Of a DNA stretch of 15,222 nucleotides, positions 6,629-13,613 are shown piece by piece. The notes under the pieces are model-generated. The model was given only the letters and a program-made list of their open reading frames with translations. It made no database searches and was not told where the DNA came from. Within the stretch, counting starts at the first letter, position 1. Every line of letters begins with the position of its first letter. The position numbers and the translations under genes were made by a program. Source of the DNA: an uncultured Collinsella sp. (GTDB lineage Bacteria; Actinomycetota; Coriobacteriia; Coriobacteriales; Coriobacteriaceae). The stretch covers positions 1-15,222 of the forward strand of contig CABUVF010000036.1 in NCBI GenBank assembly GCA_902494945.1. The letters run 5' to 3'.

Positions 6629-8056
6629 CTACTCCCCCTCTCTGGGCAGGTCAAACGCTTGCGCCGTCTCGTCGTACAGCGCGCGATAGTTGGCGAGCAT
6701 CTGCTCGTGCAAGAAGTACGTGGCAACGCGACGATGGCCGCGCTCCCCCATCTCAATGCGACGAGCGCGGCTTGTGCACATGCGTTCCATGGCATCGGCC
6801 AAGCCCTTGCGATACATTGGCGGCGTCACAAAACCCGCCACGCCAAAGTCGTCGCCCGGGGCGCCTTCGAGAAGCTCGCGACAGCAGCCCACCTCAGTCG
6901 TCACGCAGGGACGGCGCGCTGCAAGCGACTCCAGCACGCTGAGCGGCTGGCCCTCGGAGATGCTCGTCAAAATGGTAAAGTCGAGCTTTTCCATGTACTC
7001 GACCACGTTGACGCGGCCGGTAAAGATCAGGTCGCGCACGCCCAGGGTTTCGACCAGCGCGTGGCACTCGGCGCCGTACTCCTCGTCGTCCACGCCACCC
7101 ATGATGTGCAGGCGCACCTTGGGCAGGCGCTCGTGCAGCTCAAAGAAGGCATAAATCATGGTCTTGACATCCTTGATGGGCGCCAGGCGCACCACCGCGC
7201 CAATGTCCACCCAGCCGTCATCGATCTTTAAGGGAATATCCTTAAAACGATCGAACTGGATGCCGTTGGGGATGACCAGGCATTTGTCCGCATCGCAGCC
7301 CATATCGATCTGCGTCTTGCGGGCGTTATGGAACAAACTCGTCACACGGAAGGCGCGGCGGTAGATCTCCTCCGAAAGAAGGTAGAAAAAGCGAATCCAG
7401 CGGTCCTTAAACGACGGCACCACCCAGTCGGCGCGAATGATCTCTTCCTCGCGCTCGCGGGTATAGATGCCATGCTCGGTCAGCAGCACCGGCGCATGGT
7501 GAACGCTTGAGCCCAGGCAGGCGAGCAGGCCACCGTAGCCGGTCGAGATAGCGTGGTACACATCGGCCACCGGCACCTCGCTGCCCAACAGGTAGAGCAC
7601 GGGCAGCAGCATGGAGCGCATGGTGTGGAATGCATCGGCAAAGGGCGTGTAGGGATACTCGGCCAGGCACACGTCGCGAAAGATATCCATAAACGTGCGG
7701 CTCTGCAAAAACGAGAGCGGATGCACGCGACGGCGGTGGAAGATATCGAATAACACGTCCCAGTCCGGATTGGACAGCGACACCAAGCGGCGCAGTGCCT
7801 CGCGCTCGCGCTCGTCAAAGTCGACTTCTTCCTGCTCGCCCGAGAGGCGCAGGGCATCATCCAGGAACACTTCGTGTACCTCGACCACGTTGTCGGGCAG
7901 CTCGTAAACAAACTTGCCGCGGTCGACGGCATGCGCACCGATCACCCACAACACAAACTCATGCTCGGGCATAGCCGTAATGTAGGCGTGCATCCAGGTA
8001 GACACGCCGCCGTGCACATAGGGGTAGCAGCCCTCGAGTACCAAACAGATTCTCAT
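6629..8056 (-). CDS. pelF: PelF, GT4-family Pel glycosyltransferase
   Basis: A soluble 475-residue GT-B glycosyltransferase that builds the Pel chain from a UDP-N-acetylhexosamine. The N-terminal domain carries the PelF hallmark EGCYPYVHGGVSTWMH (8-23) and LTEHGIYTREREEEI (192-206). The C-terminal GT4 domain has VVRLAPIKD, with the phosphate-binding Arg290 and Lys295, and the E-x7-E motif ISEGQPLSVLE (366-376). The length matches the family. The ATG overlaps the stop of the upstream deacetylase gene as ATGA, with GGGAGG upstream, so translation is coupled. Nothing suggests that it is defective. Confidence 0.94.
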   Translation of the reverse strand: MRICLVLEGCYPYVHGGVSTWMHAYITAMPEHEFVLWVIGAHAVDRGKFVYELPDNVVEVHEVFLDDALRLSGEQEEVDFDEREREALRRLVSLSNPDWDVLFDIFHRRRVHPLSFLQSRTFMDIFRDVCLAEYPYTPFADAFHTMRSMLLPVLYLLGSEVPVADVYHAISTGYGGLLACLGSSVHHAPVLLTEHGIYTREREEEIIRADWVVPSFKDRWIRFFYLLSEEIYRRAFRVTSLFHNARKTQIDMGCDADKCLVIPNGIQFDRFKDIPLKIDDGWVDIGAVVRLAPIKDVKTMIYAFFELHERLPKVRLHIMGGVDDEEYGAECHALVETLGVRDLIFTGRVNVVEYMEKLDFTILTSISEGQPLSVLESLAARRPCVTTEVGCCRELLEGAPGDDFGVAGFVTPPMYRKGLADAMERMCTSRARRIEMGERGHRRVATYFLHEQMLANYRALYDETAQAFDLPREGE

Positions 8057-9933
8057 TTGTCGCCGCCCTCCCTGCGCGCGATCGTCACGGTCTTGTCCGT
8101 AGCTTTAACCAGGTACAGATCGCCCGTCAGATGCGTAATCTCACCACCCGTAACTGCACCCGGCTCACCATTGTTGGCGCGGAACATGAGCCACGCCTCG
8201 TCGTGGAAATTGCCCAGACTAATCGTCCAAGCATCCGCGCTGGTGTTCACACTCACCGTCACGGACGAAAAGCGCTGGATAGCACCCGAACATTCCGAGC
8301 CGGTCTGGCGACGTAGGTCGGGCGCCGACTTGGTAAGCCAGTCAAGGTAGTCGGTCAGGCCGCCCTTGTAGACCTCCCAGCCTAGTCTGGCGCCGCGATC
8401 GGGATCGAGTAGGTCGTCCGGGTGCATAAAGTGCGTGCTCACGTAGTGCATGTTGAGCTCGGACACAGCAGCCAGGCGCATGTAGGAATCGTCGACCATG
8501 CCGCCCGATACGATACGCGGCTGCTCCACAATACCGTCGCTCGCCACACCAAACTCCTGCACGTACGGCAGATCGGTGCCGTCCTCAAAATACGTACTGG
8601 CGATGGTCTTAATGCGCGGAACGTCGGCGGCGATAAGCTTGCGCGCGCGGACCGAAAGGATATTTGACGGCGGCACGTAGACCGAGCCGCGTGCATTGGG
8701 CAGGACATCGTCTTGGAAGGCAATGAGCTCGTTAAGCGATGCGACGAGCGTCTCCTTGTTCTTCCACGTCTTGTAGTCGTACAGCGTGCCATAGTCGGTA
8801 TCCCAGAGCGCGAGCGGCTGATGGTTGTAACCATGAAAGCCCAGCTCCCCGCCCATCTGCAGCAGCATGCCGCCAAAGTAGCGGAACTGCGTGGTATCGG
8901 GCTGGCGCGCGGGCTCGGCCTGGTTGACCGCGTTCTCGTAGTTCTCGATCATCACGCCGGTATAGCGAATGTCGTACTTTTGCGCGAGCTTTTGCAGATC
9001 GGGCCACCAGACCTTGACATAAAAGTCGGCGATGGAAAGCCCGTAGTCGCGCTTGATGTAGGTGCCGTCGCCCGAGGGCACGGGACTGGGAAAGTCGTCC
9101 AAGTAGAACACGGCGCTATTGATGACCGGATAAGCTGTGGCATCGCCCAACAGGCTCATCGCCGCAGCGTAGAAGCCGCGCATGACCTTGTCGTAGATGC
9201 CGATGTTACACACCACGGTGCGACCGCTGCCGCATTCGTTCGACCAAATGAGCGGGACACCCGCATTGCCGGTCGTTGCCCACACGCGCGCCGTATCGCG
9301 CAGCGACACCGAAAGCGACGAATCAAAGGGGTCCGAGAACTCGTAGCGCTCTCCCCCACCCAGCATAAAGTCTTCGCTCGGAACAATACTTTCTGCAGTC
9401 ACGTATTCGTAGCCTGCCGATTCAATGCCAAGCTTGGGGGCAATCACCTGCAGGTAGCTCGAATTATCTGGCGGCATGGCGAGCATAAGCGAACCGCCGG
9501 CACTCACCCAACTCATAATGTCGCTCAGGTGCGTACCGAGCCCACCGAGCGACGGCATGAGCAAAATCACGCGATCGAAGGAGGTCAGCGAGGGAATGGC
9601 ATCCGCACCATCCAGGGCAAGGTCCACGTCGCGGTGCGCGATCTTCATGTCGAGCAGGATCTGGTCGAACTGCTCCTTTACGTCCTCGACGCCAGCTTGG
9701 TCGGAGTCGGTAATGACCAGGCACGCGGGCTTTTGGCCAAATATTGCCGAGGAGGCCGGCACCGCGTCGTTGGCGGCAAGCATCCCCAGCTTATGCTGGC
9801 CCGCACTGTACTGCACGCCGGCACGTTCCACCAGCAGCACGGCCGCCATGGCAATAAAGACCGCCCACACCACGAGAAGTCCCATCCAACGAAAATGGCC
9901 CGCACGGTCGCGGATATGCTGTACCACGCTCAT
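8053..9933 (-). CDS. pelA: PelA-type membrane-anchored polysaccharide deacetylase (DUF2194)
   Basis: A 626-residue protein with one N-terminal membrane segment (about residues 17-37) and the rest outside the cell. An alpha/beta domain (about 70-260) is followed by a deacetylase-like domain. The metal-site pattern of CE4-type deacetylases is visible: YLDDFPSP (Asp279-Asp280), FHGYNHQPL (HxxxH, 367-371) and THFMHPDD near 500-506. A C-terminal beta-rich stretch follows. By position it corresponds to the PelA deacetylase that removes acetyl groups to make Pel cationic; the glycoside hydrolase domain of Pseudomonas PelA is absent, as in deacetylase-only PelA proteins of Gram-positive loci. The start is the ATG at 9933, with AGGAGG close upstream and a 4-bp overlap with pelE; a TTG at 9957 has no comparable site. 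Confidence 0.85.
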   Translation of the reverse strand: MSVVQHIRDRAGHFRWMGLLVVWAVFIAMAAVLLVERAGVQYSAGQHKLGMLAANDAVPASSAIFGQKPACLVITDSDQAGVEDVKEQFDQILLDMKIAHRDVDLALDGADAIPSLTSFDRVILLMPSLGGLGTHLSDIMSWVSAGGSLMLAMPPDNSSYLQVIAPKLGIESAGYEYVTAESIVPSEDFMLGGGERYEFSDPFDSSLSVSLRDTARVWATTGNAGVPLIWSNECGSGRTVVCNIGIYDKVMRGFYAAAMSLLGDATAYPVINSAVFYLDDFPSPVPSGDGTYIKRDYGLSIADFYVKVWWPDLQKLAQKYDIRYTGVMIENYENAVNQAEPARQPDTTQFRYFGGMLLQMGGELGFHGYNHQPLALWDTDYGTLYDYKTWKNKETLVASLNELIAFQDDVLPNARGSVYVPPSNILSVRARKLIAADVPRIKTIASTYFEDGTDLPYVQEFGVASDGIVEQPRIVSGGMVDDSYMRLAAVSELNMHYVSTHFMHPDDLLDPDRGARLGWEVYKGGLTDYLDWLTKSAPDLRRQTGSECSGAIQRFSSVTVSVNTSADAWTISLGNFHDEAWLMFRANNGEPGAVTGGEITHLTGDLYLVKATDKTVTIARREGGDK

Positions 9934-10835
9934 CGGGCCTCCTCTCCGTTGCGCCAAAACGCCAGTTCCTCGCGGTTGGCGGCGCTCAAGTATACATGCT
10001 GTTTGTCAATCGCATCGATCACACGGTGGACCTCGTCACCGTCGCGGCGCATCACGGCCAGGCGCAGGCAAAGCATCCAAACCTCCTGCTCCTCGGGCAC
10101 GTCGAGCACCAGCTGGTCGGTCACGGCCTGCGCCTCGTCGATCTGTCCGACATCGGCCAGCGCCGTCGCGTATCGAATGTGCAGCTCAAGGGTGTCCTCG
10201 CGCTCGCAGCGACGCGCAAGCAGGCGCGCGTACTGTTGGCGCTGAATCTGAGCCACGCGCCCCTCGGCCAAACCCGAGCCCAAGTATTCACCAAGAAAAT
10301 CGCAGTATTCGTTGAGGTTTTGCGCGCTCGGGTCAGTCTTAAAGGCACGCTCCAGCTGCTGCAGTTTAAGGTCGGACTCCTTGGAGATCTGCGCCACCGC
10401 CGTCGCGGCATAGTGTGCCACCTCAACGTCGTCGTTAAGCTTAGCCGCCTGCAGCTGCGCCAGGTACGCGTCGGGCTCCTCGGTGAGCATGGAGAGCATG
10501 AGTCGGCGCCGTTCTGCCGGGTCGTTGACGATGAGCGCCTCCTCGAGCGGCACTACGCCTGCATCGGCATCACGTTCGTGCACTAGGATGCTGCGATGCA
10601 GGTCGTCGTTGAAGCGCAGCGACTCCAGCGCAGACTCTTTCAGCCCCTCGCCAAACACCGCGCCGCGGACCGATAGCAGAACCACCAGCAACGGGCCCCA
10701 CAGCGGCACCAGCACTATCACAGCCAGCATGTGCCCGCGCACCGGCAGCAGGCCCAACTTCATGAGCATCCACAGCATCAGACAAACCAGCGCATGAATC
10801 AGCAACAAGACGGCGGCAACGACAAGCGAGATCAA
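9930..10835 (-). CDS. pelE: PelE-like membrane protein with TPR repeats
   Basis: A 301-residue protein with two N-terminal membrane segments (about 2-24 and 36-58), then a cytoplasmic helical region. The stretch VVPLEEALIVNDPAERRRLM, then NDDVEVAHYAATAVAQI, is typical of PelE, and the remaining helices repeat with TPR-like spacing to the end. In Pel systems PelE sits in the membrane complex with PelD and PelG and helps recruit PelF. The start codon is TTG, supported by AGGGGG seven bases upstream and by its overlap with the pelD stop as TTGA. No in-frame ATG gives a better start. The ATGA overlap at its end couples it to the deacetylase gene. Confidence 0.87.
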   Translation of the reverse strand: MISLVVAAVLLLIHALVCLMLWMLMKLGLLPVRGHMLAVIVLVPLWGPLLVVLLSVRGAVFGEGLKESALESLRFNDDLHRSILVHERDADAGVVPLEEALIVNDPAERRRLMLSMLTEEPDAYLAQLQAAKLNDDVEVAHYAATAVAQISKESDLKLQQLERAFKTDPSAQNLNEYCDFLGEYLGSGLAEGRVAQIQRQQYARLLARRCEREDTLELHIRYATALADVGQIDEAQAVTDQLVLDVPEEQEVWMLCLRLAVMRRDGDEVHRVIDAIDKQHVYLSAANREELAFWRNGEEAR

Positions 10836-12970
10836 GCGACATCCCCCTCACCGTCACCGGTGTAAGCGATGTGCTGCAGCAGCGCCACGATGTCCTCGCC
10901 GTCGACGGGCTCCACCGCAATCTGCTTTGCGCTCAGGCGCTCGCGGATAATGGGCAGATCGCACGCCTTTGCCTGGCGCATAAGCAGGTAGAGCATGTCA
11001 CCATCGACCAGGCCCGCCGCATCGCTCTCGCGGATTGCCGACCCAATTGCGCCCACCAGCTCGCCGACAGGCTCCATGCCCGGTACCACGCGCAGGAGCA
11101 AAAAGCTGCCCATCTTGCCATCTGCCAGCGCCTGCTCGGCCGCAAGCTCTTGGCCAAAGGCAGCCTGCTTGAGCACGCAAGTACCGTCAACGCAACGCTT
11201 ATCCTGTGCCACCGCCTCATAGTCAAAGGCACGGCCCAGCGCGCTTTCGACCAGGCCGCACAAGATGCGGAACAGGTTTTGGTAATAGAGCGTCATTTGG
11301 TTTTCGGCCGCACGACGCACAGAGATCAACACGGCGGGTGCCCCATCGCGCTCGATCGTGTATCCAAACATGGGAAGCCCCGGCGTCAGCTCGCGGTTCA
11401 CCCACAGGTTCGAACGGCCCCCGTCGCCCAAAAGAGGTGCAAGCTGCTCAAGCGTGAGCGAGCGTGCGGCGTCTTCGGCAATCGCGGGACTTGCTGCCAC
11501 CAGGCGTGCAAATGCCCCGCCCGAAACATGGTAGATCGCCACCGAATCGTTCTCGAGGATCTCGCCCAGAAGCTCGCAGCACTTGCGATAGATGTCGCGT
11601 GGGTTGAACACGTCAAGCTCCTGCGTCACGGCAAAGATCTTGCCAAAGCTGTCGTGGCGACCCACGATCTGGCGCCTGTACGTGCGCTTGTCCTCGATCG
11701 CGTCGTGGTAGAGCTGCGTAAGGAACGTATTGCGGTTGCGCACGAGCTCGTTTTGATCGCGCTCCGCCCTAATGGCTTCGCTGTTGCGCAGCTGCACATA
11801 GCCGCACACGGCACCCACAACAAAGTACGCAATAAACGGCAGCCAGTTGGACGGCTCGTAGAACAAACCCTGGAAGGTATAGCCGTACTGAGAAAAGTAG
11901 CTCGCAGCCAAACCCACCGACGCCAGCAGCGCCGCAACCAGGCCAAAGTCCAAGCCATACAGCGTGCCGATGAGCACCACGTAGAGCAGGCGGTAGTCGA
12001 GCACGTTAAGCTGAGCAGACTGCGAAAACACCAGCTCCAGGCCCTCAAAGAGCACCCAGGCCAGCGCGGTCTCCAGGCATTTGATGGGCAGTGTCCGCCC
12101 GCGCATGCGGTCGATGGCGGCACGCAGCGGATGGCGCTTGCCCGCGAGGGTCTGCTCCCAGCGGGCGTGTATGGTCGAAAGATCGCGCAGCACGTCATAG
12201 CGCTGGAACCACCCGTAGCGCGTGCGGACGGTATCGCTCGGAGCAATGGAGACGACGGCGTCCCCGTCGTAGGTAATGTCGAGCCCCGGGAACAAGCCCT
12301 TGAGCGCCTCGCCCAGGTCTCCCACGGTGTGGGCAAAGCTATCCGGAACCTCGAGTTCCTCGAATGTGGCATCCCAGCTGTCGAAGATGCGACGCACCAG
12401 AACGGCCAGCTCCTCGGCGCAGAGGGCACCGAGCGGTGAGTCCGCCCCAGCCCTCATGACAGCAGAGCCTTGCGAGCACGCCTCGAACAGCGGGGTCAAA
12501 ATCGGGTCTTCCAGCGTGGGCGAGGCGGTGTACAGATACGGCACGCGCAAGATCTTGGCCTGAATGCCGTCGCGGACCGCATAGTAGCGGCACAGGTCGT
12601 TGGCCGCACGGGCAATGATGCCCTTGCCGTTTTGCCCCGCAACGTCCACCGCACCGTCCGCTCCCATGGGACCAGTCACAAACAGCAGCTGAATCTGGCG
12701 ACCCATGCAAGCTCGAAAGACGGAGCGCAGCAGCTCGATGTCGCCAACGGCCTCGGTATGCGGCGTGAGATAGGTAGAGAGGTAGACCACACGGTCGAAT
12801 TCGTAAGCCTGGTCCAGGTGCTGCAGCAGCTCTTTCCAAGACGCATGGAGCGACGACCCGTCGCGGCGCGCCTCGTTGGCCGCCACGACCTGAACATGGT
12901 CACCGGGAAACGCCTTGGCACAAAAGTCGTCATCGACATACGCGGTATTGCCAACAACCAGCACTTCCAC
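10832..12970 (-). CDS. pelD: PelD with N-terminal SDR-like domain, membrane segments, GAF and degenerate GGDEF
   Basis: A large cyclic di-GMP receptor of about 712 residues. In order it has a Rossmann/SDR-like domain (about 1-255), a set of membrane helices (about 300-400), a short coiled region, a GAF domain (about 420-590) and a C-terminal GGDEF-like domain. In the latter the inhibitory-site motif RESD is intact (Arg codon at 11030-11032), but the active-site GGDEF reads DGDML, so it should bind but not make cyclic di-GMP, as known for PelD. The SDR part lacks the GxxGxxG loop (VVGNTAYVDD) and I see no YxxxK pair, so it is probably non-catalytic. The GTG at 12970 has an excellent ribosome binding site; ATGs at 13015 and 13006 would add 15 or 12 residues but have none. 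It is the first gene of the unit and the likely control point. Confidence 0.9.
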   Translation of the reverse strand: MEVLVVGNTAYVDDDFCAKAFPGDHVQVVAANEARRDGSSLHASWKELLQHLDQAYEFDRVVYLSTYLTPHTEAVGDIELLRSVFRACMGRQIQLLFVTGPMGADGAVDVAGQNGKGIIARAANDLCRYYAVRDGIQAKILRVPYLYTASPTLEDPILTPLFEACSQGSAVMRAGADSPLGALCAEELAVLVRRIFDSWDATFEELEVPDSFAHTVGDLGEALKGLFPGLDITYDGDAVVSIAPSDTVRTRYGWFQRYDVLRDLSTIHARWEQTLAGKRHPLRAAIDRMRGRTLPIKCLETALAWVLFEGLELVFSQSAQLNVLDYRLLYVVLIGTLYGLDFGLVAALLASVGLAASYFSQYGYTFQGLFYEPSNWLPFIAYFVVGAVCGYVQLRNSEAIRAERDQNELVRNRNTFLTQLYHDAIEDKRTYRRQIVGRHDSFGKIFAVTQELDVFNPRDIYRKCCELLGEILENDSVAIYHVSGGAFARLVAASPAIAEDAARSLTLEQLAPLLGDGGRSNLWVNRELTPGLPMFGYTIERDGAPAVLISVRRAAENQMTLYYQNLFRILCGLVESALGRAFDYEAVAQDKRCVDGTCVLKQAAFGQELAAEQALADGKMGSFLLLRVVPGMEPVGELVGAIGSAIRESDAAGLVDGDMLYLLMRQAKACDLPIIRERLSAKQIAVEPVDGEDIVALLQHIAYTGDGEGDVA

Positions 12971-12976
12971 CGTGCG

Positions 12977-12988
12977 CTCCCCCTCCCC
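12977..12988 (-). promoter_or_regulatory. Ribosome binding site that decides the pelD start
   Basis: On the minus strand this reads GGGGAGGGGGAG, six bases before the GTG at 12970. The two upstream in-frame ATG codons (13015, 13006) have no purine-rich site, so translation most likely begins at the GTG. Confidence 0.6.
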
Positions 12989-13019
12989 AAATTTAGCTTT
13001 TGCCATGGTAAACATGCGT

Positions 13020-13050
13020 ATTGTACGCTGTCAATGTAGGCCAAAGGCAA
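13020..13050 (-). promoter_or_regulatory. Candidate promoter of the pel unit
   Basis: On the minus strand TACAAT (13025-13020) is a good -10. TTGCCT (13050-13045) is a modest -35 with a long 19-bp spacer. A perfect TTGACA (13034-13029) lies only 3 bp from the -10, too near to pair with it. The start site would be near 13014, giving a leader of about 45 nt before the GTG at 12970, or a leaderless message if the ATG at 13015 were used. Poor spacing suggests that an activator may be needed. Confidence 0.4.
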
Positions 13051-13249
13051 CTTTAAAGCTGTTTTAAGAACTTTTTCAGACGGGAAGCGACTCGCGCCTG
13101 AGCCAGAGAGCCCTACACGTGCCGCTGCACAGCGGAGAAAGGCGAATCCACTACCCCTCAGGCATAATTCCTGAGCAAAATCAAGCAGAGCACACGGCTT
13201 TTTGCGCCACTTTAAGACGTAATCGGGATGTGGCGAGAGGCCAAATTCG
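13051..13249. other. Non-coding region upstream of pelD with two small inverted repeats
   Basis: I see no gene here. CCGCTGCACAGCGG (13122-13135) is a near-perfect palindrome. CTCAGG (13157-13162) and CCTGAG (13170-13175) form a 6-bp inverted repeat with a 7-nt loop. Both lie upstream of the candidate pelD promoter and could be operators. No conserved core of a cyclic di-GMP riboswitch was recognised. Confidence 0.35.
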
Positions 13250-13371
13250 GAAGTGCGGGGAAAACCAAAGGAATGCTGACCAGACCCCCGTTTTAGGCTT
13301 CCGCGACCTGCGGTTTTGATACAAAAAAAACCGCGTTGTGCTCGAAGGTTTTCGATTTTTCCCCGCACTTC
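13250..13371. repeat. 122-bp palindromic repeat element with perfect 15-bp ends
   Basis: The ends are GAAGTGCGGGGAAAA (13250-13264) and its exact reverse complement TTTTCCCCGCACTTC (13357-13371). Inside are further hairpins: GCGGTTTT (13310-13317) with AAAACCGC (13327-13334), and TCGAA (13342-13346) with TTCGA (13351-13355). No ORF is credible. The nested, strongly folded layout suits an intergenic REP/MITE-like repeat or a bidirectional transcription barrier between the divergent pel unit and the AlbA_2 gene. I have an impression that similar sequences recur in Collinsella intergenic DNA, which cannot be confirmed here. Confidence 0.65.
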
Positions 13372-13548
13372 TGTAATTACATCTCTGGATCGAGGGCGCA
13401 GGCAATGGTGACGACATCCACGATAGCGCCCCCCTATGCCTGATACCAAAATCGTTCCATAGGGACCCGTTTCCCAATGGGATGATTCTTCACAAAGGGC
13501 ATTAAGGCGCATGAGAACATGGTAGAGGCAAGCAAGCGCGCTTCCACG

Positions 13549-13576
13549 TTTTCGCCCATGGTGACCACGGTATAAT
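13549..13576 (+). promoter_or_regulatory. Promoter with consensus -10 for the AlbA_2 gene
   Basis: TATAAT at 13571-13576 is a perfect -10. The best -35 at 16-bp spacing is the weak TTTTCG (13549-13554). Transcription would begin near 13583, about 30 nt before the ATG at 13614. The stretch 13372-13548 holds no gene; it contains an inverted repeat, CCCTATG (13432-13438) with CATAGGG (13458-13464). Confidence 0.5.
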
Positions 13577-13613
13577 CCAACGAGACAAGCAACGAACGGG
13601 AAAGGCAGCGCGG

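Noticed and set aside
8713..10245. A 510-codon plus-strand frame opposite the deacetylase and pelE
   Set aside because: It is antisense to two genes with clear family motifs, has no domain of its own and has shadow-type composition.
10871..12439. A 522-codon plus-strand frame opposite pelD
   Set aside because: It is a mirror of the pelD reading frame with no plausible protein features.
13016..13249. Cyclic di-GMP riboswitch in the pel leader
   Set aside because: The putative leader after the promoter is only about 45 nt, and the conserved riboswitch core was not seen on the minus strand further upstream.
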